The notes beneath the pieces were generated by a model. That model saw nothing but the letters and a program-made list of their open reading frames with translations. It was not told the origin of the DNA and ran no database searches. From Gammaproteobacteria bacterium (GTDB lineage: Bacteria; Pseudomonadota; Gammaproteobacteria; Chromatiales; Chromatiaceae): a DNA stretch of 55,685 nucleotides. Made by a program: the position numbers and the translations under genes. Every line of letters begins with the position of its first letter. Positions within the stretch are counted from its first letter, which is position 1. Of this stretch, positions 20,447-29,968 are shown in pieces. Location of the stretch: positions 1 through 55,685 of the forward strand of contig SACH01000014.1 in assembly GCA_009928645.1 (NCBI GenBank), given 5' to 3'.

Positions 20447-21688
20447 ATGCCCCTGATCAAGCCCTTCGCCGGCCTGCGTCCGGCCCCCGGCCGCGCGGTC
20501 GAGGTCGCCGCGCCCCCCTATGACGTGATGAGCACCGAGGAGGCCCGCGCCATGGTGGCGGGCCGGCCATGGAGCTTTCTGCACATCTCCCGCCCCGAGG
20601 TCGATCTGCCCGAGGGCACGGACCCCTATGCCCCAGCGGTCTATGCCAAGGCGCGGGAAAACCTGGAGGCCATGCGGTTGGCGGGCGTGCTGGAGCGGGA
20701 CCCGGCCCCCTGCTACTACGTCTACCGCCTGACCATGGGCGAGCACGTCCAGACCGGCCTGGTGGCCGCCGCCTCGGTGACGGCCTATGATCAGGAGCGC
20801 ATCAAGAAACACGAATTCACCCGGCCGGTAAAGGAAGACGATCGGGTGCGCCAGATCGACGCCCTGGACGCCCAGACCGGTCCGGTCTTTCTGGTCTACC
20901 GGGCCACGCCGCGCATCGACGCGGTCCTGGCCGCCGTCAGCCAGGGCGAACCCGCGGTGGACATCCGCGCCACCGGCGAGGTCCGCCACCAGATCTGGGT
21001 GGTCCGGGATGGCGACCTCATCCGGTTGCTGTCGACGGCCTTCGAGGCCCTACCCGCCCTCTACGTGGCCGACGGTCACCATCGCTCCGCCGCCGCCTCC
21101 CGCGTCGCCGCGGCGCGCCGGGCCGCCAACCCGGCCCACACCGGGGAGGAGGCCTATAACTACTTCCTGGCCGTCATCTTCCCCCATGACCAGATGCAGA
21201 TCATGGACTACAACCGCCTGGTGACGGACCTGCACGGCCTGGACCGGGACGAGTTCCTGCGCCGGGTGGCGGTGCCCTTCCGGGTCGAACCCAGCCCCAC
21301 CCCGGTCAAACCGGCCAAGGCCGCCGAGTTCGGCATGTACCTGGATGGCGCCTGGTACCGCCTGACCCTGGACGAGCGGCGCATCCCCTGGGACGACCCC
21401 GTGGGCCGTCTGGACGTGAGCCTGCTCCAGGACAATCTCATCGAGCCCATCCTCGGCATCGTCGATCCCCGGCGGGACGAGCGCATCAACTTCGTCGGCG
21501 GCATCCGCGGCCTGGAAGGCCTGGTGAAACCCGTGGACGAAGGCCGCTACCGCGTCGCCTTCTCCCTCTTCCCCACCCGCATGACCGAGCTCATGGCCGT
21601 CGCCGACGCCGGGGAAGTCATGCCGCCCAAGTCCACCTGGTTCGAGCCCAAGCTGGCGGACGGCTTGGTGAGTCATGTCCTGGATTGA
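20447..21688 (+). CDS. DUF1015-family protein
   Basis: The 413-residue product starts MPLIKPFAGLRPAPGRAVEV and continues with APPYDVMSTEEA, the conserved DUF1015 opening. The central ALYVADGHHRSAAASRVA motif, with paired histidines, looks like a catalytic or metal site. The family is widespread and often found near serine biosynthesis genes, but its activity has not been established to my knowledge. The N-terminal half also has KKHEFTRPVKEDDR, typical of the family. It is complete in length and followed after 222 nt by relA. Confidence 0.88.
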   Translation: MPLIKPFAGLRPAPGRAVEVAAPPYDVMSTEEARAMVAGRPWSFLHISRPEVDLPEGTDPYAPAVYAKARENLEAMRLAGVLERDPAPCYYVYRLTMGEHVQTGLVAAASVTAYDQERIKKHEFTRPVKEDDRVRQIDALDAQTGPVFLVYRATPRIDAVLAAVSQGEPAVDIRATGEVRHQIWVVRDGDLIRLLSTAFEALPALYVADGHHRSAAASRVAAARRAANPAHTGEEAYNYFLAVIFPHDQMQIMDYNRLVTDLHGLDRDEFLRRVAVPFRVEPSPTPVKPAKAAEFGMYLDGAWYRLTLDERRIPWDDPVGRLDVSLLQDNLIEPILGIVDPRRDERINFVGGIRGLEGLVKPVDEGRYRVAFSLFPTRMTELMAVADAGEVMPPKSTWFEPKLADGLVSHVLD

Positions 21689-21910
21689 GAGCCAAGCCTG
21701 GTTCCGAGGTTGAGGGCGGGCCGGGGCCAGGATCAGCACCTCGGCCCCTCATCCCCGGGCAGACTGGGTAACCGAGCCACGTATCAACACGGACAAACAG
21801 CGATGAATGCTTGCCATCGCGTTGAAAAGATGGGTGTGCGTGCCTGGTGAATATCCAGATCCGGCCAAACCTCCTCCTCGTCCAGTCCCCGCGCCGCTAA
21901 CCGCCAAATC

Positions 21911-24208
21911 ATGGTGACATCGGTTTATAACCTGCCTGAGGACACGGCCGACGACGCGGCGGTGGTCGAGCACTGGCTGGCGGCCCTGGCGGGGAAATAC
22001 CCTGAGGCCGATCTGGCCCGGATGCGGGAGGCCTGCGCGCTCCTGTTGGGCTGCCGGGGCCGCCAGACCCTGGAGACGGGGGAGACCCAGGTCCGCTATC
22101 GCCTGGCGAGCGCCGATATCCTGGCGGGGATGCACCTGGACGCGGACACCCTGATCGCCGCGCTCCTCAATGGCTGCCTGGAGCGGGGCGAGGTGCGTCT
22201 GGAGGACCTGGCCAAGCGCTTTGGTCCCGGCATCGCCCGCATGGTCGGCGACCTGCGGCAGATCGGCCAACTCGCCAACGTGGAGGCCGTCATCGCCGGC
22301 AAGGCCCAGGAGCGCCATGAGGAGAATCTGCGCCGCCTCCTGCTCGGCATCGCCGAGGATGTGCGGGTGGTGCTGGTGGTCCTGGCGGAGCGCCTGCACC
22401 TGATGCGCTGCATGAAGGGCCTGGACGAGACCCGGCAGCGCAAGCTGGCCAGCGACACCCGCCGCCTCCATGCCCCCTTGGCCAACCGCCTGGGTGTCTG
22501 GCAGATCAAGTGGGAGCTTGAAGACCTGGCCCTGCGCTGCCTGGAGCCAGACGCCTACCGTCGTATCGCCCAGCTCCTCGGCGACAAGCGCGCCGAGCGC
22601 GAGGCCTATATCGCCAACGTCATCGCCCTGCTCAAGGCCAAGTTCGCCGAGGCCGGGGTCAAGGCCGAGATCACCGGCCGCCCAAAACACATCCATAGCA
22701 TCTGGCGCAAGATGCAGCGCAAGGGCGTGGACATCGAACAGATCTTCGATCTGCGCGCCGTGCGCATCCTGGTCGACACGGTGGCCGACTGTTACGCCGC
22801 TCTGGGCCTGGTCCATGGCCTGTGGCGCCACATCCCCAAGGAGTTCGACGACTACATCGCCACCCCCAAGGGCAACCTGTATCAGTCCCTGCACACCGCC
22901 GTGGTGGGACCGGAGGACAAGCCCCTGGAGGTGCAGATCCGCACCTGGGACATGCACCGCCACGCCGAGCTGGGCGTCGCCGCCCACTGGGCCTACAAGG
23001 AGAGCAAGGGCTCGGACGACGCCTTCCAGCGCCGCCTGGTGTGGATGCGCCAATGGATGGAACTGCTCAACGAGGGCGAGGACGACGCCGACTTTCTGGA
23101 GCGTTTCAAGACCGAGTTCGAGCCGGCCCATATCTATGTCCTGACCCCCCAGGCCAAGGTCATCGACCTGCCCCGCGGCGCTACGCCCCTGGATTTCGCC
23201 TACGCCATCCACTCCGAGATCGGCCACCGCTGCCGGGGGGCCAAGGTCGATGGCCGCATCGTCCCCCTCAACCAGACCCTGCGCAGTGGCCAGACCGTCG
23301 AGATCATCACCCAGAAGAACGCCACCCCCAGCCGCGACTGGCTGAGCGTCCATCAGGGTTACCTGATGACCGCCAAGGCGCGCAACCGGGTACGCCAGTG
23401 GTTCAAGCAGCAGGACTTCGACCGCTACCTGGCGGAGGGCCGCGCCCTGCTGGACAAGGAGCTGACCCGTCTCGGCATCGAGATCCGCCTCCAGCCCCTG
23501 GAACATCTCGCGCAGCGCTACAACTTCCTCAAGGGCGAGGACCTGTTGGCCGCCATCGGCCGCGGCGACGTGGCGGTGGGTCAGGTCGCCCGCCAGATCG
23601 GTGAACTCACCGCCCCGCCGGAGAAGGAGCGGGAGGAACTGGTCCCGGAGGACCTCGTCAGCCGCAAGCGCGAGCGCCGCCGTCGCGCCCCGCCCACGGC
23701 TCGGGGGCGCCCGGAGGTGGTGGTGGCAGGCATCGATGACCTCATGTCCCACTTCGGCCACTGCTGCAAGCCGGTGCCAGGGGACCCCATCCGCGGCTAT
23801 ATCACCCGCGGTCGCGGCCTGACCATCCACCGCCGTGACTGCGAGAACCTGCGCCAACTGGCCGCCGCCGAGCCCGCCCGGCTGATGGAGGTGTCCTGGG
23901 CGCGTGACCTGGCTCAAGGCGGGGCACAGGCCGGGACTCAATCCGGGAGCCAGGCCGGTACCCAGGCCGCCTATCCCGTCGACATCCTCCTCGTCGCCGC
24001 CGACCGCAAGGGCCTGCTGCGCGACATCTCCGCCGTCTTCTCCGACGCCGACATCACCCTCCTCGGCGTCAACACCAGCACTGACCGCACCACCGACCGC
24101 GCCACCATGCGCTTCACCGCTGAGGTCCACGACATGGACCAGCTTGAGCACCTCCTCAACCGGCTGCGCATGATCCCGGATGTCATGGCCGTACGGCGGC
24201 CGCGTTGA
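21911..24208 (+). CDS. relA: (p)ppGpp synthetase RelA
   Basis: RelA makes (p)ppGpp when uncharged tRNA enters stalled ribosomes. The N-terminal hydrolase-like domain is degenerate: ALLNGCLERG stands where SpoT has ILHDVIEDT, so hydrolysis should be lost. The synthetase domain has the RelA-type EFDD motif (KEFDDYIATPKGNLYQSLH, about residues 311-329), followed by TGS, the zinc-finger-like region near HCCKPVPGDP and an ACT/RRM module. A Gln/Gly/Ala-rich insert (about 666-686) precedes the ACT domain and is not usual in the family. Length is 765. Confidence 0.97.
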   Translation: MVTSVYNLPEDTADDAAVVEHWLAALAGKYPEADLARMREACALLLGCRGRQTLETGETQVRYRLASADILAGMHLDADTLIAALLNGCLERGEVRLEDLAKRFGPGIARMVGDLRQIGQLANVEAVIAGKAQERHEENLRRLLLGIAEDVRVVLVVLAERLHLMRCMKGLDETRQRKLASDTRRLHAPLANRLGVWQIKWELEDLALRCLEPDAYRRIAQLLGDKRAEREAYIANVIALLKAKFAEAGVKAEITGRPKHIHSIWRKMQRKGVDIEQIFDLRAVRILVDTVADCYAALGLVHGLWRHIPKEFDDYIATPKGNLYQSLHTAVVGPEDKPLEVQIRTWDMHRHAELGVAAHWAYKESKGSDDAFQRRLVWMRQWMELLNEGEDDADFLERFKTEFEPAHIYVLTPQAKVIDLPRGATPLDFAYAIHSEIGHRCRGAKVDGRIVPLNQTLRSGQTVEIITQKNATPSRDWLSVHQGYLMTAKARNRVRQWFKQQDFDRYLAEGRALLDKELTRLGIEIRLQPLEHLAQRYNFLKGEDLLAAIGRGDVAVGQVARQIGELTAPPEKEREELVPEDLVSRKRERRRRAPPTARGRPEVVVAGIDDLMSHFGHCCKPVPGDPIRGYITRGRGLTIHRRDCENLRQLAAAEPARLMEVSWARDLAQGGAQAGTQSGSQAGTQAAYPVDILLVAADRKGLLRDISAVFSDADITLLGVNTSTDRTTDRATMRFTAEVHDMDQLEHLLNRLRMIPDVMAVRRPR

Positions 24209-24398
24209 TCAAGGTTGCATGGGGTGACATGACTCGTAGGGTGGGCAGGGCAGGTTACCTTAAGTAGAGTTGTCGCCCGAGGTGCAGGTCAGTCGTGGGT
24301 TTTCGGAACTCAAGCCCTGCAACTAGACTGCCATGGCAGGCCAGACGGCCCATCGATCTGATCGTTAGCTGGAATTTTGAGCACAGCATTCAGTTCGA

Positions 24399-24821
24399 TC
24401 AGTTATCCCAATCCATCAGTTGCAGTTTCACTACGCTGCGGCATTCTGGGGTCAATTGCTCCCGGTTAGCTTCCAGGCAGGCGAGGACCCGGCCATCGCC
24501 GGGTTTGACCTGGGCACAAAATCTAGCGACATCGCCCTTACAGGTGCGCGCCGATTCCTCGGGACTCTGGAAGAGCATTCTGCAATCTAGGGTCAATTTG
24601 TCCTGATGGGTAGCGAAGCAGCGCTTGATTCGGTCTTGGCCGGGTTTGACCTTGGCGCAGTATTTTTCCAGGTCAGTCTTACAGACCTGTTCAACCGATT
24701 GCCGGTAGGGTGCTTCCTCCGTCTGCACCACGCCCGTGGAGCCGCAGCCCCCAAGGACCAAGAGGATGATTGCCAGCAAAGGCAGCCCAGCGTGGCTGAG
24801 AATGAAAACGGGTGCTTTCAT
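24399..24821 (-). CDS. Cysteine-rich-repeat lipoprotein
   Basis: The 140-residue product has a lipoprotein signal peptide ending in the lipobox LVLGGC. Two copies of a GLG1-type cysteine-rich repeat follow, each with the pattern C-x-x-D/DVARFC...VKPG-x-x-R...C...C. The repeats are named after Golgi apparatus protein 1; their role in bacterial envelopes is unknown. I start at the ATG 24821, which has GGAAG nine bases upstream; a TTG one codon earlier is less likely. The Lon-like protease gene lies 95 nt upstream on the same strand. Confidence 0.8.
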   Translation of the reverse strand: MKAPVFILSHAGLPLLAIILLVLGGCGSTGVVQTEEAPYRQSVEQVCKTDLEKYCAKVKPGQDRIKRCFATHQDKLTLDCRMLFQSPEESARTCKGDVARFCAQVKPGDGRVLACLEANREQLTPECRSVVKLQLMDWDN

Positions 24822-24916
24822 CAAGCATTACTTCCAATAATAAGCAGGTGGTACGGGGAAAAAAGGATATCTCACGCCTGGCGCTGCGGGCGGTGGTGGT
24901 CTCTAGTGGAAACGCC

Positions 24917-27343
24917 TCAGTCCGCCTCCTCCCCCTTGACCTGATTGATCTGCTGGCGGACGGCGAAGAAGGTAGCCAGACGCTCCTGGATCTGGCCATT
25001 GATGCTGTCGGGGGGGTAAAGGCCGTCCTTGTCTGGCTGGCCGGCGGGCAGGCCGGTGAGGAGTTCCATAGCCTGGTCGACATGGGCGACGGCGTGGATC
25101 TGGAAGTCGCCCCGGGCCACGGCGTCGCGCACCTCCTGGTTCAGCATCAGGTGCTTGCGGTTGGCGTGGGGGATGACGACCCCCTCGGCGCCGGTGAGGC
25201 CCCGCGCCCGGCAGATAGCGAAGAATCCCTCGATCTTCTCGTTAACGCCCCCGATGGCCTGGACCTCGCCGTGCTGGTTGACCGAGCCGGTGATGGCTAG
25301 GGATTGCTTGAGGGGGAGGTCGCCAATGGCGGACAGCAGGACACACAGCTCCGCCACCGAGGCGCTGTCGCCTTCCACCGGGCCATAAGTCTGCTCGAAG
25401 ACCAGGCTGGCGGACAGGCACAGGGGCTGGAAGCGGGCGTAGCGGCGGCCCAGATAGGCAGAGAGAATAAGAACGCCCTTGGAGTGGATGGGCCCGGCCT
25501 GTTCTACCTCGCGCTGGATGTCGACCACCTCGCCGTGGCCCAGGCGGGCGGTGGCGCTGATGCGGGTGGGGGTGCCGAAGGCCTGGTCCCCCAGGGCCAT
25601 GACGGAGAGGCCGTTGACCTGACCGAGCTGGACGCCCTGGGTGTCGATGAAGAGGGTGCCGCGCAGGATCTCCTCCTGGAGGCGCTCGCGCATCTGGCCC
25701 AGCCGCCGGCGGCGGGCGGCGATGGCGCCCTCGATCTGGAAGCTGTCGATCCGTTCCAGGCGCTCGCGACGGGCCAAGTGGTCAGCCTCGCGCAGCAGGT
25801 CTAGGATGCCGCCAAGGTGGATGGAGAGACGCTCGCCGTCCGCCGCCCGGCGTGCCGCCTGCTCGATAACCCGACCGACGGCGGCACGGCTCAGGGGTAG
25901 GAGGCGCTCCTGGCGTTGGAGGGTGGCGATGAGGCGGGCGTAAAGGGGGTCCTGGCTTGGGGGAATCTCCGGTACCGGCTGCCCCGGCAAGCGCGGCAGG
26001 TCCTCGGCGAAGTCGGCGGCGATTTTGAAGAGTTGGGCGAAGTCGGGATCGTAGGCGTCCAGCAGGTAGTAGAGCAGACGCTCGCCCACCAGGATCACCT
26101 TGACCTCCAGCGGGATGGGCTCGGGTTCAAGGGAGGTGGTGCCGGCCAGGCTCAGGACCCGCTCCAGGGATTCGATGCGGATCTCTCCGGCGCGCAGCAC
26201 CCGCTTGATGCCGTCCCAGGCGAAGGGGTTGGTCAGCAGGCGCAGGGCATCGAGGATCAGATAGCCGCCGTTGGCACGGTGCAGGGCGCCGGCCTTGATC
26301 AGGGTGAAGTCGGTGGAGAGGGTGCCCATGCGGGCGATGTGTTCGATACGCCCGATCAGATTGAGATAGCTGGGATTGTCCTCGTGGATGACCGGGGCGC
26401 CGTGCAGCTCGGCGTTGTCCACCAGCAGGTTGACCCGGTAACGGGTGAAGGGCGGATCGTCGGGGCCGGGGGCGCGGCTGTCCTCGCTCTCGCCCTGGCG
26501 GAACAGCTCGCCGTTCTCGATCATGTCCTTGCGCACCGCGGCCAGGTAGTCCTGGACCGCCGGCAGGTCGGCGTAGTCGGCGGCGAGCTGGGCCATGAGG
26601 GTGCCCACCGTCCGCTCCATGGTCTCCTGGTTGAGGACCTTGAAGCGTCCGCGCATCTCCTTCTGCCACAGGGGGACCTGGCTCAGGGTCTGTTGCAGGT
26701 CTTCCCGCAGTTCCTCGATGACCGCGCCGAGCTGGTCGCGCTCCTCCTCGGGCAGGGCGTTGAAGTCGTCAGGGGCCATGATGTGGCCCTCGCGCACCGG
26801 CGCCAGGGTGTAGCCATTGGGGGTGTGGATGAGGGCGATGCTCTTGTCCTTGGCCTTGCGCCCGATGGTGCTGGCGGCCTCTTCCTCCCGGGCCTTGAAT
26901 TCTTTCTGGATCTCCTCAGCGCGGTGGCTATAGTCCTCGCCCTGGAAGGCGGCGGGGACGGCGTTGAGCAGGTCCTCCACCAGTTGGCGCAGGTCGGCGC
27001 GCAGGTGACGGCCGCGCCCCGGCGGCAGGCGCAGGGCGTTGGGGCGTTGGGGGTTGTTGAAGTCGGCGACGTAACACCAGTCGTCCGGGGCGGGGGATTC
27101 GCGGCGACGCTGGGCCAGCACGCCCTCGATCAGGGCATGCTTACCGAGGCCGGCGGAGCCCATGAGGTAAAGGTTGTAGCCGCGGTGGGGCAGGCTGATA
27201 CCCAGGTCGATGGCCTCCAGCGCTCTCTCCTGACCCAGGCCGGGAGGCAAGGGCTCCAGTTCGCTGGTGTCGACGAAGTCGAGGCCGGAAAGGTTGGAGG
27301 GGTGGTACAGATCGGCTGCCGCCAGGAGCGCACTCGATTCCAT
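24917..27343 (-). CDS. Lon-related ATP-dependent protease
   Basis: This 808-residue protein belongs to the Lon-related family that includes YcbZ, not to classical Lon. An N-terminal region leads into an ATPase-like domain with P-loop GSAGLGK (about 62-68), then a long inserted coiled segment (about 140-270). The C-terminal serine-lysine protease domain has GDSAS (catalytic Ser about 660) and GGVNEKIEGF (catalytic Lys about 703). Both catalytic residues are present, so proteolysis is expected. The substrate is unknown. The Cys-rich lipoprotein gene follows 95 nt downstream on the same strand. Confidence 0.93.
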   Translation of the reverse strand: MESSALLAAADLYHPSNLSGLDFVDTSELEPLPPGLGQERALEAIDLGISLPHRGYNLYLMGSAGLGKHALIEGVLAQRRRESPAPDDWCYVADFNNPQRPNALRLPPGRGRHLRADLRQLVEDLLNAVPAAFQGEDYSHRAEEIQKEFKAREEEAASTIGRKAKDKSIALIHTPNGYTLAPVREGHIMAPDDFNALPEEERDQLGAVIEELREDLQQTLSQVPLWQKEMRGRFKVLNQETMERTVGTLMAQLAADYADLPAVQDYLAAVRKDMIENGELFRQGESEDSRAPGPDDPPFTRYRVNLLVDNAELHGAPVIHEDNPSYLNLIGRIEHIARMGTLSTDFTLIKAGALHRANGGYLILDALRLLTNPFAWDGIKRVLRAGEIRIESLERVLSLAGTTSLEPEPIPLEVKVILVGERLLYYLLDAYDPDFAQLFKIAADFAEDLPRLPGQPVPEIPPSQDPLYARLIATLQRQERLLPLSRAAVGRVIEQAARRAADGERLSIHLGGILDLLREADHLARRERLERIDSFQIEGAIAARRRRLGQMRERLQEEILRGTLFIDTQGVQLGQVNGLSVMALGDQAFGTPTRISATARLGHGEVVDIQREVEQAGPIHSKGVLILSAYLGRRYARFQPLCLSASLVFEQTYGPVEGDSASVAELCVLLSAIGDLPLKQSLAITGSVNQHGEVQAIGGVNEKIEGFFAICRARGLTGAEGVVIPHANRKHLMLNQEVRDAVARGDFQIHAVAHVDQAMELLTGLPAGQPDKDGLYPPDSINGQIQERLATFFAVRQQINQVKGEEAD

Positions 27344-27415
27344 GGTCTCTCATCCTTCCGGGCCCCGTCCCGGTAGGCGGGGTGGGGCCCGGGGCTGGGC
27401 TGATCCCGCGCGCGC

Positions 27416-27850
27416 CTAGAGGTATTCAGGCAGGTGCTTGCGGATGGCCGCCGGGTCCTGGGTCGTCAGGTTCTTGTCGAGCTCGGCCACGATCGCCTGC
27501 TTCAGGCCCTCGGACTGATGCTTGCGCAAGAGGCCGAGAAAGCCCGGCGCGGCCAGGATATAAAGCTTGCTGAAGGCGCCGGCCAGGCGGGCGGCGTCGA
27601 GTTCTTCACAGACGAACAGGGCGAAGCGATCGGCACCGTCCTGCTTGTGGGAGGCATCGGCGCCGACGCCATGGGCGCTGCCGGTGCTGGGGTTGCGGTC
27701 GCGACCGGTTTTATCGGATACCAGGTCGCACTCGTGCAGGCGCGCCTCGGGATTGGTGAGATCCTTGGTCTCGGTGAGGGGGCTGACGGATTTTTCGGCG
27801 GTGAACAAGCGGGCGCGGCTGTTATCGGCGGCTAATACCCAGATGGCCAT
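27416..27850 (-). CDS. Host-attachment-family protein
   Basis: The 144-residue product begins MAIWVLAADNSRARLF and matches the family annotated as required for attachment to host cells, a BaeRF-like fold related to release-factor domains. The C-terminal half (LYILAAPGFLGLLRKH, then LDKNLTTQDPAAIRKHLPEYL split across the last residues) is typical. The name comes from a plant-associated bacterium; in free-living relatives the role is unknown. It lies 72 nt upstream of the Lon-like gene start, in the same direction. Confidence 0.87.
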   Translation of the reverse strand: MAIWVLAADNSRARLFTAEKSVSPLTETKDLTNPEARLHECDLVSDKTGRDRNPSTGSAHGVGADASHKQDGADRFALFVCEELDAARLAGAFSKLYILAAPGFLGLLRKHQSEGLKQAIVAELDKNLTTQDPAAIRKHLPEYL

Positions 27851-27974
27851 GATGTTCCTCCTGCTCCTAAGAGGCGCGACCCACCGGGACGGGGCGCGCG
27901 GTGGCTGGGACGGTGATTGGCCCCATGGCGGGGGCGCTAGCGGGTCCCTGATTTGAGTTTATACCCATCGCCAC

Positions 27975-29138
27975 TCAATTTTCGGTTTTTCCGGGGGCCG
28001 GTGGTGACGCGGCCGCCGGGGGCGGGGTGCCGGGCTCCGCCGTTGGGGAGGTCACCTCTCCCAGCCAGGCCAGAAGCAGTTCATAGCCCAGAGCCAGCAC
28101 TACGGCGCCGAGGAAGAGACCGATGATGCCCTGGCCGATGAAGCCACCAATGGCGCCGACGAAAATGACCAGCATGGGGACTGAGATGCCCCGACCGAGC
28201 AGCAGGGGCTTGAGGACGTTGTCGATGGCGCCGACGAACAGGGTCCAGATCAGGAAGAGGACCGCGGTGGTGGTGCTGGCGGTGTAAAAGAGATAGATGG
28301 CCGCCGGCAGCATGACCGGAAAGACGCCCAATTGGATGGTGCTGAGCAGGAGGGCGACCAGGGCCCAGAGTCCCGCAGCGGGTAGCCCGGCGGCCAGCAT
28401 GCCGAGGCCGGCCAGGGTGGCCTGGATGATGGCTACCCCCAAGATGCCGCGGGAGACGCTTCGGACCACGGCGATGGCCAACTCGGCGAAGCGGGACCCA
28501 TGGTGGCCCGCCAAGCGGTGGGCGATGCCATGGGCCACGTTCCCCGCCTCCTCGCTCTTGGCCAGCATGACCGCGGCGATGAAGATGGCGAGGATGAAGT
28601 GTAGGACGCCCAGGCCGGCGTCCTTGGCGAACCCCAGCACCTTTTGACCGAACTGGCGTAACTGGGGCTCGATCTGGCGCAGGGCCTCCTCAATGTTTTG
28701 CGTGGCCGTATGCCAGAGGTCCTGGATATCGCTCCCGATCAGGGGAATGTAGCTGAGGTCGGGGGCCGGCGGGATGGTCCAGCGGCCCCCCTCGTAACCC
28801 TGGGCCAGACTCTCCGCGCCCTGAACCAGGGTCTCGCTCAGCAGATAGATCGGCAGGATGAGCACCAGCAGGGCGATCAAGCTGAACAGGGTGGAGGCCA
28901 GGACCCGCCGGTTGCCGACCCGCCGCAGCAGGGCCACGTAACCGGGGTGGACGGCGATGGTGATGATAATCCCCCAGGCGATCGGCACCAGGAAAGGCTG
29001 CATGATGGCGAAGCACAGAGCCACCCACAAGGCCAGCAGGCTGATGCGGATAGCGATTTCCACTGCCCGGTCCACGGCGTTACGGTCGTGGTCCTGGGAC
29101 GCCGGGCTGAGGTCGGGTGGGGGCGGGGCTTGGAGCAT
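27975..29138 (-). CDS. AI-2E/YdiK-type membrane transporter
   Basis: This 387-residue polytopic protein belongs to the AI-2 exporter superfamily. It has two N-terminal membrane helices (LLALWVALCFAIMQPFLV, WGIIITIAVHP), a third near LFSLIALLVLILPIY, an extended periplasmic loop, and a C-terminal block with GVLGVAIIQATLAGLG and the conserved GNxVL-like DNVLKPLLLGRG. Substrates in this superfamily include autoinducer-2 and, in some, Na+/H+; none can be assigned here. The short Pro-rich C-terminus is variable. A second family member (PerM-type) is encoded at 53302. Confidence 0.9.
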   Translation of the reverse strand: MLQAPPPPDLSPASQDHDRNAVDRAVEIAIRISLLALWVALCFAIMQPFLVPIAWGIIITIAVHPGYVALLRRVGNRRVLASTLFSLIALLVLILPIYLLSETLVQGAESLAQGYEGGRWTIPPAPDLSYIPLIGSDIQDLWHTATQNIEEALRQIEPQLRQFGQKVLGFAKDAGLGVLHFILAIFIAAVMLAKSEEAGNVAHGIAHRLAGHHGSRFAELAIAVVRSVSRGILGVAIIQATLAGLGMLAAGLPAAGLWALVALLLSTIQLGVFPVMLPAAIYLFYTASTTTAVLFLIWTLFVGAIDNVLKPLLLGRGISVPMLVIFVGAIGGFIGQGIIGLFLGAVVLALGYELLLAWLGEVTSPTAEPGTPPPAAASPPAPGKTEN

Positions 29139-29306
29139 CGAGGTGGTTGCGAACGGAAGACAGGCAGGGGATGAAGGGAGTGTGGAGGCTTCGGAGGCTT
29201 AAGGGGTCAGGGGACGGAGGGGGCTGGACCCTGTAAGCCCGGACCCGGGGAAATGGCCGGGTCACCGGGGGGGACCAGCCGCTCCCCGGCGGACCTGGCG
29301 GGAGGA

Positions 29307-29759
29307 TCACTCCATCTTGATGGTGACGCCACTCGAACTCAGATTGAACTGCAATCCTTGAGAGGTGGACTGGAGGCGCATGATGACCCCGTTCTGGTTC
29401 TTGAGAACGGTGCCGCCCACGCCGCCGGCAAGGGTGATGCCACCTTCCAACTGCACGTAAGTACCCGGAAAGTCAGACAGCTTTTTCAGGTCATACACCT
29501 CGCCCACCGCGGAAACCTTGGAGGCACCAAAGTTGGCGCCGGCACTGATGCCATTGATCTTGAAATCGTGGGTCTGACTGCGAAAGGTGAGCTGACCCTT
29601 GCCAAAGCTACCGCCAACGATAAAGGCGATCTGGGTCTCGTCGATGCTGACGGTGCCCGAAGGTTGCTTGGCAGGGGCCTTTTCCGCCAGGGCGGCACCC
29701 GAGGCCAAAAGGGCCAGGCCCAACAAGGCATGGGTAAGAAATACTCGGCGTTTGATCAT
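29307..29759 (-). CDS. Exported DUF1134/EipA-like protein
   Basis: The 150-residue product has an N-terminal export signal (MIKRRVFLTHALLGLALLA) and a beta-rich domain. The segments FIVGGSFGKGQLTF, KVSAVGEVYDLKKLSDFPG and NQNGVIMRLQSTSQGL resemble DUF1134, the family of the envelope-integrity protein EipA. Folding in the periplasm is expected. I start at the internal ATG with MIKRRVF because it gives a normal signal peptide; the frame is open 14 codons further upstream. The role is inferred from the family only. Confidence 0.72.
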   Translation of the reverse strand: MIKRRVFLTHALLGLALLASGAALAEKAPAKQPSGTVSIDETQIAFIVGGSFGKGQLTFRSQTHDFKINGISAGANFGASKVSAVGEVYDLKKLSDFPGTYVQLEGGITLAGGVGGTVLKNQNGVIMRLQSTSQGLQFNLSSSGVTIKME

Positions 29760-29968
29760 GTCTGGGCTCCGATAAATAACGATCAAAAAGGAGCGGGTCA
29801 CCTTACCACATCCGTCCGGCTGTTAATCGAGTCTGCCGTAGCTGCCATGCTGCCTGCGCGAGCCTGTGCCCCGCCGCCAGAGGTGCTTCCTCCCGACGTC
29901 AGCCGGCGCCTTGGTCCCGACACCCTCCGGCTCAGGCAGCGTGCCAAACCCTGCCGCTTGATCCTTGG

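Noticed and set aside
21749..24151. 800-codon open frame on the minus strand opposite relA
   Set aside because: Same reason: relA is certain on the plus strand and the antisense product is repetitive Gly/Val/Leu/Asp sequence.
25916..27376. 486-codon open frame opposite the Lon-like gene
   Set aside because: Antisense shadow of a clear gene; no ribosome-binding site or family.
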